A program made the translations under genes and the position numbers. A model generated the notes under the pieces. That model saw only the letters and a program-made list of their open reading frames with translations, did not search any database and was not told where the DNA came from. From JACPDH01 sp041671505 (GTDB lineage Bacteria > Acidobacteriota > Thermoanaerobaculia > Gp7-AA8), in contig JBAZBK010000012.1 in NCBI GenBank assembly GCA_041671505.1, positions 1 through 64,000 of the forward strand: a DNA stretch of 64,000 bases. The letters run 5' to 3'. Shown one piece after another: positions 50,260 to 58,405 of the stretch; positions within the stretch are counted from its first letter, which is position 1, and the number at the start of each line of letters is the position of its first letter.

Positions 50260-51182
50260 GCGAGCCTCGTTCCGGCGACGAGGCGCGCGCCGCGCGCGTA
50301 GTCGCCGCCGCTCACGCGCGGCTTGCCGGGACGCTGCGCAGAGAGAATGCAGAGGTCTCCGCTCGACGTCGCGACGGTGAACGTTTCGCGATCGACCGCG
50401 ACGACGCTTCCCGGAGCGGCGCCGGACGCGCCGAGCGGTCGCATGTCGAGAAGCTTCACCTGCTCGTCGTGAATCGTCGCGCGAACGCCGGGCCAGGGAT
50501 CGAACGCGCGGAAGCGGTCGTAGATCGACTTCGCGGACGCCGTCCAGCTGACGTCGCCTTCTTCTTTTTCGATCTTCGCGGCGAACGTGGCTCCGGCGTG
50601 ATCCTGTTCGATCGCCCGTGCCGTGCCCGCCTCGATCGCGTCGAGGACGGAGACGATCTCCTCGCCGCCGACCGATGCGAGCCGCTTGAAGAGCTCGGGC
50701 GTGCGCTCGTGAGGGCCGATCGGCGTCCGCGCGATCGAATAGACCGGCCCATGATCGAGATCCTCGTCGAGCAGCATGATCGACACGCCGGTTTCCGTCT
50801 CCCCCGCCTCGATCGCACGCTGGATCGGCGCCGCACCGCGGTACTTCGGAAGGATCGACCCATGCACGTTGAGGAACCCGCGGGGCGATGCGTCGAGCAG
50901 ATGCTTCGGAAGGATGCGACCGTACGCAACGACGACTGCGATGTCGGGATTGAAGGCACGGAATGCCGAGAGAAACTCCTCGCCCCTGATCTTCGCAGGC
51001 TGCAGCAGCGCGATGCCTTCACGCTCCGCGACCAGTGCGACGGGTGGCTTCTGGAGCTTCATCCCGCGCCCCGCCGGACGGTCGGGCTGCGCGACGACGC
51101 CAGCGACCTCGTGCCGCGACGCGAGCAGAGCCTCGAGCGACGCGGCAGCGAATTCCGGCGTTCCAAAGAAGACGACGCGCAT
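50256..51182 (-). CDS. fmt: Methionyl-tRNA formyltransferase Fmt (308 aa)
   Basis: Formylates initiator Met-tRNA with 10-formyl-THF. RVVFFGTPEFAAASLEALL at the start, LNVHGSILPKYRGAAPIQRAI with the catalytic Asn-His, and GVSIMLLDEDLDHGPVY with the catalytic Asp. The C-terminal OB-like domain spans about 210-308. ATG at 51182 gives the family N-terminus; the open frame adds four residues upstream. No def gene is next to it. Confidence 0.96.
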   Translation of the reverse strand: MRVVFFGTPEFAAASLEALLASRHEVAGVVAQPDRPAGRGMKLQKPPVALVAEREGIALLQPAKIRGEEFLSAFRAFNPDIAVVVAYGRILPKHLLDASPRGFLNVHGSILPKYRGAAPIQRAIEAGETETGVSIMLLDEDLDHGPVYSIARTPIGPHERTPELFKRLASVGGEEIVSVLDAIEAGTARAIEQDHAGATFAAKIEKEEGDVSWTASAKSIYDRFRAFDPWPGVRATIHDEQVKLLDMRPLGASGAAPGSVVAVDRETFTVATSSGDLCILSAQRPGKPRVSGGDYARGARLVAGTRLA

Positions 51183-51204
51183 GGCGCGGATCATACATCG
51201 CGAA

Positions 51205-51249
51205 AAGCAGGCGAAGGGCGAGAGGCGACAGGCGAGAAGCAGGCAGGCA
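51205..51249. repeat. 7-nt-period arm (GGCGAGA type), one-armed
   Basis: Units GGCGAAG, GGCGAGA, GGCGACA and GGCGAGA lead into AGCAGGCAGG. No inverted partner is seen before the 160-bp element that follows at 51270. Confidence 0.75.
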
Positions 51250-51269
51250 CGGGGCGAGTATCGTACGTC

Positions 51270-51424
51270 CTGTCATCCCGATCCCGCGAAGCGGGAGAGG
51301 GATCTCGCAGGCTGGTACTCACGTGCAACGTGGCACCGGGCTTTCGGCTGAAGAGCTCGTCTGTACCAGCCCGAGAGGTCCCTCCTCGCTCCCCCGCTTC
51401 GCGGGGTCGGTCGTCGGGACGACA
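51270..51424 (+). repeat. 160-bp inverted-repeat element (GGCTGGTAC type), copy 5
   Basis: Left arm TGTCATCCCGATCCCGCGAA to GGCTGGTAC; right arm GTACCAGCCCGAGAGGTCCC to CGTCGGGACGAC. The 44-base loop TCACGTGCAAC...GGCTGAAGA matches copy 2 at about 26 of 44 positions and copy 1 at its beginning. It lies between divergent fmt and the TPR gene. Confidence 0.9.
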
Positions 51425-51484
51425 TGCCGTGCTCGTGCCCGCTTCCCCGTCGCGGCAGACGCGATAGGCCCTACAATCTCCCGC

Positions 51485-52342
51485 ATGAAACGAATCGCTC
51501 TCGCACTCCTCCTCGTCCTCGTCTCACTTCCCGCCGCAGCACAGATCGCCACGGGCGACGAGAACTGGCTGCTCCGCGCCGAAGGAAGCCAGGGAGCGAA
51601 GGCGACTCCCGCCCGCATCGACGCAGCGATTGCCGCATACCGCGCCGCGATCGCCGCCGATCCGGCGAGCCTCGAAGCGCGATGGAAGCTCGCGCGAGCC
51701 CTGCGTTTCAAGGGTTCCTACACCGTCTCCGACGTCGAGACGAAGAAGACGATCTTCGGGCAGGCCCGCGCCGTCACCGAGGAGTCGATGACGATGATCG
51801 AGAAGACGCTCAAGGCGCACGGCATCAAGGGACTCGAGCAGACGAAAAACGAAGATCTCGCGAAGGCATCCAAGACGATTCCGCATGCCGCGGAATCCTT
51901 CTACTGGGACTCGGTCGCCTGGGGCGAGTGGGCCATCGCCTACGGCAAGATGGCCGCAGTGCGCCAGGGAGCGGCCGACCGCATCCGCCGCTCCTCGACG
52001 ATCGCGATGCTGATGGACCCGAACCTCGAAGGTGGAGGCGGCGCCCGCGTCCTCGGCCGACTGCACAACCAGACGCCGCGCGTTCCGTTCCTCACCAGCT
52101 GGGCCTCGGATGAGCTCGCGGTGAAGTATCTGAAGGACGCCGCGGCGCGCCAGCCGGGCGACAAGCTGACGAAGGTCTTCCTTGCGGAAGCGATGGTCTC
52201 CGACGACTCGTCGAAGAAGAAGGAGGCGATCGAGATCCTTCGCGCCGTGATCAACACGCCTAACGACCCGACGATGACCGTCGAGCACGCTTCGGCGCAG
52301 AACGACGCGCGGAAGCTGCTGACGGGCTGGGGCGTGAAGTAG
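51485..52342 (+). CDS. Exported TPR/TatT-like protein (285 aa)
   Basis: Signal peptide (MKRIALALLLVLVSLPAAAQ) and then helical pairs consistent with tetratricopeptide repeats. The segment AESFYWDSVAWGEWAIAYGK through MDPNLEGGGGARVLGRL resembles the TatT component family of TRAP-associated proteins. Probably periplasmic scaffold or ligand binding; function unproven. ATG at 51485 is set by the signal peptide; the open frame upstream is repeat sequence. Confidence 0.8.
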   Translation: MKRIALALLLVLVSLPAAAQIATGDENWLLRAEGSQGAKATPARIDAAIAAYRAAIAADPASLEARWKLARALRFKGSYTVSDVETKKTIFGQARAVTEESMTMIEKTLKAHGIKGLEQTKNEDLAKASKTIPHAAESFYWDSVAWGEWAIAYGKMAAVRQGAADRIRRSSTIAMLMDPNLEGGGGARVLGRLHNQTPRVPFLTSWASDELAVKYLKDAAARQPGDKLTKVFLAEAMVSDDSSKKKEAIEILRAVINTPNDPTMTVEHASAQNDARKLLTGWGVK

Positions 52343-52723
52343 CGGGTCGGTGGGGCAGTTGTTAGTTGTTGTTTGTTAGTTGTTAGTTGTTAGGCTGGAT
52401 GCGATTAGACTGAGCGGGCCGCGAGAGTCACGCGGCCCGCTGCGTTGAACGAGGTCACGTTCCGGCGCGCTGCGCCGGCACATCGGTAGCCCCCGCCTTC
52501 AGGCGGGGGTCGCTCGCCGTGGCCGACATTCGAGCGCCGCTTCAGCGGCGCCACTCGCCGCCGATCGTCCCGCCGCTGAAGCGGCGGCGTAGAGCGAATC
52601 GCCTTTGTTCCCCCGGCTGAAGCCGGGGGCTATCGATGTCTCGCCGCTTCGCGGCGACGCATGGCTCGGTACTGAACACTCAGCACTCCACTCGGCACTT
52701 CGACCATCCGACCGCTCCGTCGC
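52343..52723. repeat. Nested palindrome cluster with 7-nt-period ends
   Basis: Starts with GTTAGTT/GTTTGTT heptamers (52357-52391) and ends with ACTCAGC/ACTCCAC heptamers (52679-52705). Between them are hairpins including GCGGGCCGCG-AGAGTCA-CGCGGCCCGC, GGCGCGCTGCGCC, GCCCCCGCCTTCAGGCGGGGG, GCGCCGCTTCAGCGGCGC, CCGCCGCTGAAGCGGCGG, CCCCCGGCTGAAGCCGGGGG and CGCCGCTTCGCGGCG. The layout matches 20696-21159. No gene is present. Confidence 0.9.
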
Positions 52724-54325
52724 TTACCTTCGCTCGATCCCCGCGAGCACTTCGCGCGCGGTCGCCGCATTCGCGCCGGCGGGATTCAGCTCGAGATATC
52801 GCTTCAAGTTCGCTCCGGCATCGGATGTTCGGCCGAGCGAAAGGAGCAGCATTCCCCGCTCGTACCAGGCTTCTGCAAACCTCGGATCGACCGCAATCGC
52901 GCGGTCGAGGAAGACCAGCGCCTTGGCGCTATCTCCGTCGAGAAGCTTTCGCTGCGCCTCGACAAGAAGCGCGCGCACCCCCGCGCTCTTCCTGGTCGCG
53001 GCACCGCGGACCGCTTCGTCCTTCATCCGCGCGACGTCATCGTCCAACACGCCCTCCGCCTCGAGCCGCTCGACCACGGCGAGCGCCGCGTCCCATTGCG
53101 CCGCGTCGACGAACGACGTCAAACGCTCGACGAGCACGTCTGCCGGAATCTGCGTCATCGCCATCGATTCGCGCAGCGCCTGGACGCCCGCGTCGACTTC
53201 GCCGGCGTTGATGAGCTCGATCGCGTCGGCGTAGCGCGTGTCGATTTTCTCGATGACGATCACCGGCGCCGACAGCACGCGGTAGCGCGGGTCTTTCGTA
53301 CGGATCACGATCGGATACTCACCCGGAGTGAGCGGCTCGTCCATCCGAAGCACGAGCTCGTAGTAGCCGTCGAGCGCTCCCTCGATCCGCGTGAGCGTCT
53401 GCTCCGGGAAGCTTGCGAGCGCGGAGGTGTGCAGCCCACCCGTGGCACGCGCCGTGAGCGCGACGCCGAGAGTGAGCTGCCCCGACCCGGTTCCGATCGT
53501 GATCACCGGAACATGATCGCGATGGAGCAGGCCGACGGCGTCGCTCCACGCACGTGGAAGCACGAGGCGCGATCCGCCGACGCCCTTTCCCCAGATCATG
53601 TCGCCGAAGCCCCATCCGACGAGAAACATCAGCCTCTCGCCTTCGATCGGGCGAAGCGCCCGCGCGACGAGAAGAAGCGCCGTCTCGGCCCGCGAGGCCT
53701 TCTTCGCCGCTTTCGCGTCGATCCCCGCGAGGAGTGACGGTCCGCTCGAAGGAACGACCGGCGGTGCCGGCTTGTCGATCGCGATTGCGCCGCGGATCGC
53801 CTCGAGCGCGGCCTCGCGGTCGGTCGTGAAATCGCATCGGAGTTTCAGGTGCGAGTCGAAGGAGACGACCGCAATCCGATCTTCCGGCTGCAGCATGCCG
53901 ACCACCTTGTCGGCAAGATTGGCCATGAACGCCATCTGCCCGAGGATGCGGCCCGAATCGCGGCCGAAATCGGTCTGAACGAAGAAGACGACGTTCCGTC
54001 CGACGGCGCTATTTGCAGGGCGGGCGTCGCCGGATGCCGGTTCACCCGTCGCCGAGGCTTCGACGCCAGCCGGTGTCGGCCGCGTCGAACCGTTCCAGTC
54101 TGCCGCCTCGACGTACGCGCGCGCCTTGCCGATCGTCACACTGAACTCGCTTGCGGGAATGTCGGTCACAGCGCGTCCGGCCGCATCGGTCACGCGCGCC
54201 TCGACGAGGTAGCGCACCACGGTCATCGTCTCGCCGAATTGCGGAGTCTTCTCCGGTTCGGCTCCTGCGGCGCGACGACCCAGGAGCGCCAGCATGACGA
54301 TGACGACGGCGCAGAAGCGCCTCAC
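52724..54325 (-). CDS. VWFA-related exported protein with TPR tail (533 aa)
   Basis: Signal peptide (residues 1-22), an N-terminal beta domain (VRYLVEARVTDAAGRAVTDI), and a VWA-like core from NVVFFVQTDFGRDSGRI to about residue 330 without a clean DxSxS site. A beta domain follows, and then a C-terminal helical region with at least one good TPR (FAEAWYERGMLLLSLGRTSDAGANL). Secreted, function unknown. Overlaps the upstream VWFA gene by 4 bp, so the two form an operon. Confidence 0.85.
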   Translation of the reverse strand: MRRFCAVVIVMLALLGRRAAGAEPEKTPQFGETMTVVRYLVEARVTDAAGRAVTDIPASEFSVTIGKARAYVEAADWNGSTRPTPAGVEASATGEPASGDARPANSAVGRNVVFFVQTDFGRDSGRILGQMAFMANLADKVVGMLQPEDRIAVVSFDSHLKLRCDFTTDREAALEAIRGAIAIDKPAPPVVPSSGPSLLAGIDAKAAKKASRAETALLLVARALRPIEGERLMFLVGWGFGDMIWGKGVGGSRLVLPRAWSDAVGLLHRDHVPVITIGTGSGQLTLGVALTARATGGLHTSALASFPEQTLTRIEGALDGYYELVLRMDEPLTPGEYPIVIRTKDPRYRVLSAPVIVIEKIDTRYADAIELINAGEVDAGVQALRESMAMTQIPADVLVERLTSFVDAAQWDAALAVVERLEAEGVLDDDVARMKDEAVRGAATRKSAGVRALLVEAQRKLLDGDSAKALVFLDRAIAVDPRFAEAWYERGMLLLSLGRTSDAGANLKRYLELNPAGANAATAREVLAGIERR

Positions 54326-56517
54326 TTCACTCCCTCGTCCGCAGATCCGCCAGCATCGATGAACACACCCTCGGGCGCACGAACGGCTCCGCCTTTCCGA
54401 AGCGAGACGTCGAGCTTCTTCCAGCCGCCGGCGCCGCCGCTCGTCCGGTAGATCACGAGCGACTGGTTTCGCAGATCGTCGGCGATCTTCTTCCAGATCG
54501 CTCCGGCGTTGTCGACCGAACGGAGCTCGAACGCCATGCCTCCGGAGCTCCTCGCGAGCTGCGCCAGCTCCTTCTGTGCTTTCGCCTCAGGGCTGATCAC
54601 CGGCATGTATGCGCGGCTCGGCGGGGCCTGGAAGAACGGGTTGAGCACCGCGACGTAGAGCGGAACGGCGTTCCGTCTCGAGACCTCGAGGACGTCGCTC
54701 ATCGCGAAGACGCTCGCGTTGTCGAGTCCGTCGGACAGAACGACGATCGCGCGGCGCGAGCCGCCCGCCTGGAGCTGGAGAATTGCCGTGATCATGGCGT
54801 CGTGCAGCGCGGTCGTGCCGCGGACGCGGAGGCTCTGAATCGAACGTTCGATCTTCTCGCGGTCGTTCGTCGGCCAGAGTGCGACCCGCGCCTTCGCGTC
54901 GAACGCGATGACGGTCACCCTCGCCTTCTCTTCGAGACTCTTTTCGACGAACTGCAGCGCCGCCTCCTCGAGATCGAGGACGTGCTCTTTCATGCTCGTC
55001 GACATGTCGAGGAGCAGCGCGACGTCGAGCGGCGCCTCAGACGCGGAGATCACCCGGTCGACCGGCCGTTCGACTCCCGCCTCCCTGACTCGCAGCTCGG
55101 CCGGCGTCAGCTTCCGGTTCGAGTCGTAGACCGGCAGCTCGACGAGGTGCACTCCGGCACCGAGGAGCATCTCACCGGTGTTGAAGAGGCGGACGTCTTC
55201 GCGCTCCTGCCCGTCGTCGAGTCGGACGACGGCGCGGAGCACGCCTAACGAGTTGCCGTCGGCTACGATCGCCGACTTCCAGGGAGAGGCATCGAGCGTC
55301 GCGACCGCGGTTCCGTTCCATTCGATGACGACGTCCCGCACCGCGCGCCCGCGCGGAATCCGGAGCGTCAGCTCGACCGGAGCCTTTCCGGAAAGCGATT
55401 CGCCGGCAGGCTCGACGATTTGTATCGCGAACGCTCCGCTCCGGTCGTTGACGACAGCGCTCGCCGATCGGATCGGCTCCCCGGCTTTGTCGAACGCCGC
55501 CAGCTCGAGCAGGCGGCGCGTCGGGACGCGGTCGAATTTCACCGCAGCCGCGAAGGGCGACTGTTTCGCGGTCGCGACGAGCTTGCCGTCGAGCCGGTAT
55601 TCGACGCGGCTCGCGCGCGGCTCGTTCCATTTCGGCTGAATCGTACGGAGGCCGGCGACGATCGATTCGGCGGGACCGAGTCCGATCACTGGCGCAGCGC
55701 TCTCTGCGCTTCGCGAGAGCGCCGCGAGCACGGCGTCGTGCTCCATGCCGGGCTCTGGAGCAAGCTCCAGCGCAGCGTGAAACGATGTCGCCGCTTCATT
55801 GTTCTTGCCAGTCCCGAGCCTCCGCTCGCCGAGTGCCATCCACGCTTCGAATCGCACGCGCTTCGTGGAGCCCTTCTCCGCCAGCTCCGCGAGCTGCTGC
55901 TCGTCGAGACCGCCGTTGCTCGTCCGCTCCTCGAGTCGCCCGAGCCAGATCGTTCCCAGCTCGCGCGTGTCGACGTCCTCCGAGGCGCGGAGTGCCAGGA
56001 GGCGCTTGCGGCCCTGGGCCTCGTCTCCGAGGGCGAGCGCCGCGAGGCACTCCTCGCGCGCGGCAGCACTCGCGTCTCCGCGCTCTCGCGCGGCGAACGA
56101 CTCGACGATGTTCGGCGAAGCACCCTCGATGAGGATGAACATCTGTCGGACGATCGACGGATCGGGATTGACCGGCCATCGGATGAGCTGCCGGCCGCCC
56201 GGATCGAGCACCGACACGCCGGGAAATACATCGCCCGCGTCTACGGCGACGTAGACGACACGCTCGAGCCGGCGCGCGATCGCCGGGTGCTTCACCGCGT
56301 TTTCGAACGCGCGACAGGGATCGGGCGCCTTCTTCGACGCATGACATCGTTCTGAACGGGAGAAGAGGACGATCGGCTTCGCTTCGCGCGTCGCGCGCTC
56401 GATGGCCGCGGCGAGCGCTGCAGCCTGCGGTGAGGAGTCGGCGGGAGTTGATGCGGCGAGGGCATTCGGCAGAATGCCGAGGAGAACGACGACTGCTGTC
56501 GCCACTCCGCGCCTCAC
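54322..56517 (-). CDS. VWFA-domain exported protein with thioredoxin-like N-domain (731 aa)
   Basis: Signal peptide (1-21). Residues about 30-140 look thioredoxin-like (KPIVLFSRSERCHASKK, then VVYVAVDAGDVFPGVSVLDP). TPR-like helices span 150-260 and beta domains 290-470. A VWA domain at about 500-690 has an intact metal site: LLLDMSTSMKEH, TTALHDA and LSDGLDN. So, unlike the other two VWFA proteins here, it should bind a divalent ion. Probably cell-envelope interaction; no closer function can be given. Confidence 0.87.
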   Translation of the reverse strand: MRRGVATAVVVLLGILPNALAASTPADSSPQAAALAAAIERATREAKPIVLFSRSERCHASKKAPDPCRAFENAVKHPAIARRLERVVYVAVDAGDVFPGVSVLDPGGRQLIRWPVNPDPSIVRQMFILIEGASPNIVESFAARERGDASAAAREECLAALALGDEAQGRKRLLALRASEDVDTRELGTIWLGRLEERTSNGGLDEQQLAELAEKGSTKRVRFEAWMALGERRLGTGKNNEAATSFHAALELAPEPGMEHDAVLAALSRSAESAAPVIGLGPAESIVAGLRTIQPKWNEPRASRVEYRLDGKLVATAKQSPFAAAVKFDRVPTRRLLELAAFDKAGEPIRSASAVVNDRSGAFAIQIVEPAGESLSGKAPVELTLRIPRGRAVRDVVIEWNGTAVATLDASPWKSAIVADGNSLGVLRAVVRLDDGQEREDVRLFNTGEMLLGAGVHLVELPVYDSNRKLTPAELRVREAGVERPVDRVISASEAPLDVALLLDMSTSMKEHVLDLEEAALQFVEKSLEEKARVTVIAFDAKARVALWPTNDREKIERSIQSLRVRGTTALHDAMITAILQLQAGGSRRAIVVLSDGLDNASVFAMSDVLEVSRRNAVPLYVAVLNPFFQAPPSRAYMPVISPEAKAQKELAQLARSSGGMAFELRSVDNAGAIWKKIADDLRNQSLVIYRTSGGAGGWKKLDVSLRKGGAVRAPEGVFIDAGGSADEGVK

Positions 56518-56567
56518 GAGAGATCCAACCGCACGGAGTCTATATCTATTCGGCCTTACGGAACTTC

Positions 56568-56809
56568 GGGGTCACACCTAATGGCCTTAAGTTAAGCGAT
56601 GCGCGCGCCGGGAGCTTGTCATCCCGAGCGCAGCGAGGGATCTGCTGACGACCATCTGACCGATTCCTTTGCGGATTTTCAGCAGTATCGGGGTGATTGT
56701 CGCTGAGGAAGCGATCAGACGATGTCTTCGCAGATCCCTCGCTGCGCTCGGGATGACAGCCCTTGAGCTGCAAACTTGCTTAACTTAAGGCCATTGGGGT
56801 CACACCTAA
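56568..56809. repeat. Nested palindromic element with 14-bp flanking direct repeats
   Basis: Direct repeats GGGGTCACACCTAA lie at 56568-56581 and 56796-56809. Just inside are the 18-bp perfect inverted repeats AATGGCCTTAAGTTAAGC and GCTTAACTTAAGGCCATT. Inside those is a 28-bp perfect inverted pair starting GTCATCCCGAGCGCAGCGAG at 56618 and ending at 56759, around an 88-base loop. The structure looks like a small non-autonomous mobile element. The right direct repeat includes the stop codon of the PPTase gene. Confidence 0.88.
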
Positions 56810-57441
56810 GAACCGGCGATCGCCAGCGCCGCGACGAGCGCGTCACTCAGTCGCACCGTCTCGACTCTCGCGCGACCGGGGCCGCGGAGCACGAGCCCCG
56901 TGGCGGTCTCCTGCTCGAGCGCGAGTGGCACGCGCAGCAACGTCGTGAATCGTGTCGACATCTTGAACGCCGCCTCCTTCGCGCACCACCAGTGAAGAAG
57001 GGCGTTCCCGACGCCGCTCGCGAGAGCGGCTGTAAGCTCGTCGTCGCGCAGGAAGAACTTCGTCGCTCGCGGGTCGATCGGACGCTCGTACTCGAGGTCG
57101 AGGCCGACCGCGGCATCGTGCAGGGCCGCCGCGCCGATCCCCGCGGTGTGCGAGAACGAGACGAAGAGCGCGCGTTCCGCGCCGTCGACCGTCACCACCG
57201 GCCGCGCGTCCGACTTCGTGAAGCGGATGCGCGAGGCGTATTCGACGATGCCGCGCTCGAGCGCCATCGACTTCGCGGCGACGCGGCTCGCCGCACGCTC
57301 GCGTTGTCTCTCGACTGCGCGGAGCGACTCGATCTCGCCGCGCTCCTCGAGGTCGAGAAGCTCTGCGATCTCGCGGTCATCGGCGTCGGCGACGATCCGG
57401 ACGATCGCCGACCAGGCGGATGGAATCTCGATGATTCGCAC
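56806..57441 (-). CDS. 4'-phosphopantetheinyl transferase superfamily protein (211 aa)
   Basis: Loads CoA-derived phosphopantetheine onto carrier proteins. VSFSHTAGIGAAAL, the Mg-binding Asp-x-Glu in VGLDLEYERP, and WWCAKEAAFK with the distal Glu and Lys are all conserved, as in the Sfp/AcpS superfamily. Length 211 fits Sfp-type two-lobe enzymes. The target carrier protein is not encoded nearby. Confidence 0.85.
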   Translation of the reverse strand: MRIIEIPSAWSAIVRIVADADDREIAELLDLEERGEIESLRAVERQRERAASRVAAKSMALERGIVEYASRIRFTKSDARPVVTVDGAERALFVSFSHTAGIGAAALHDAAVGLDLEYERPIDPRATKFFLRDDELTAALASGVGNALLHWWCAKEAAFKMSTRFTTLLRVPLALEQETATGLVLRGPGRARVETVRLSDALVAALAIAGS

Positions 57442-57464
57442 CGCCTGATCGTAACAGCCCCGCG

Positions 57465-57692
57465 TCAGGCGTTCGCGATCCGCGATTCCTCGCCGGCCAC
57501 GGCGCCCGGATCGAAGATCGCCTCGATCGGGAGAGCGAAGAGCCCGGCAAGAGCGAATGCGAGCGGAAGAGACGGGTCGTATTTCCCCGTCTCGATCGCG
57601 TTGATCGTCTGCCGCGACACGCCGACGCGATCGGCAAGATCGGCCTGCGACCAGTCGCGCTCGGCGCGCAGTACCCGAAGCCGGTTCTTCAC
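57465..57692 (-). CDS. XRE-family helix-turn-helix regulator (75 aa)
   Basis: Compact Cro/CI-like repressor: LRVLRAERDWSQADLADRVGVSRQTINAIETGKYDPSL, the signature of the small YozG-like regulators. The GTG start at 57692 overlaps the stop of the membrane protein gene by 4 bp, giving translational coupling. Likely autoregulates through the tandem 21-bp repeats at 58168-58202. Confidence 0.93.
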   Translation of the reverse strand: MKNRLRVLRAERDWSQADLADRVGVSRQTINAIETGKYDPSLPLAFALAGLFALPIEAIFDPGAVAGEESRIANA

Positions 57693-58156
57693 TGGGAGAC
57701 CTCGATCCTGTAACGACGAAGCCCCATCCACTGCCCAGCCGCCCAGAACGCGACCATCACCAGCACCGGATCGACGACGTCGAGCTTCGGCGCGCCGAGC
57801 CGCTCGCAGAGGCGCCAGAACAGCATGAACACGAGCGCCGCTCCGAACCCGAGGGCGAGAGCCTCGAGGTGAATCTTTCGAAGCAGCTCGTCGGCCGCGC
57901 GGAGGAATCTGATGTACAGACCCATCGCGGTCGCCCCAAGGAGCAATGTCGCAAACGCGAGCGCCCAGCCGGTGATCCCGGTTACGCCGTAGCTGACGAT
58001 TGCCAGGGTTGCGGCGACGAACATCATCGCCCACGCAAGACAGACCACATTGAATCTGCGAAGGTTCTCGGCGTCACGCGGGGTGAGCATCTCACTGCAG
58101 GTCCATCCGAGGGAGCGGGGCTGCGAATCAGGGTTCAGGTTGTTCATGGCGTTCAT
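57689..58156 (-). CDS. Membrane protein paired with an XRE regulator (155 aa)
   Basis: Four hydrophobic segments (about 38-56, 62-80, 100-118 and 125-142) separated by a charged loop (RFLRAADELLRKIHLEALA). Small membrane proteins encoded just before a YozG-like regulator are a recurrent pairing, of unknown role. ATG at 58156 follows AGAGAGGA; a start 14 codons upstream lies in the repeat. Confidence 0.8.
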   Translation of the reverse strand: MNAMNNLNPDSQPRSLGWTCSEMLTPRDAENLRRFNVVCLAWAMMFVAATLAIVSYGVTGITGWALAFATLLLGATAMGLYIRFLRAADELLRKIHLEALALGFGAALVFMLFWRLCERLGAPKLDVVDPVLVMVAFWAAGQWMGLRRYRIEVSQ

Positions 58157-58167
58157 GGTGTCCTCTC

Positions 58168-58202
58168 TGTCAATCAAACTAGACTTACTGTCAATCAAAC
58201 TT
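58168..58202 (-). promoter_or_regulatory. Tandem repeat operator candidate
   Basis: CTGTCAATCAAACT at 58168-58181 and again at 58189-58202, a 21-bp period, i.e. two helical turns. They lie between the promoter at 58209-58237 and the ATG of the membrane protein gene, a good position for repression by the XRE protein. Confidence 0.6.
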
Positions 58203-58208
58203 TACACA

Positions 58209-58237
58209 ATCTAGATTCACTCACACTCAATGTCAAG
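58209..58237 (-). promoter_or_regulatory. Promoter of the membrane protein/XRE operon
   Basis: TTGACA (58237-58232) and TAGATT (58214-58209), spacer 17 bp, on the minus strand. A near-consensus sigma70-type promoter. Confidence 0.8.
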
Positions 58238-58347
58238 GGGGCTTTACAAAAATCTCGGGCTTCGGCGTGCGATGCTCACGCAGCTTCACAGACCGAAGAT
58301 CGGCGGAATAGGCCTCTGTACACTGACGTTACGCACGCTGCTTCGAA

Positions 58348-58377
58348 TTGACGCCTCGTCGGAGTGTGTGCTACAAC
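58348..58377 (+). promoter_or_regulatory. Promoter of the rplU operon
   Basis: TTGACG (58348-58353), 18-bp spacer and TACAAC (58372-58377), about 28 bp before the rplU start codon. Confidence 0.65.
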
Positions 58378-58405
58378 CCGAGGCTCGATTCTTCTGGAGG
58401 ATGTC

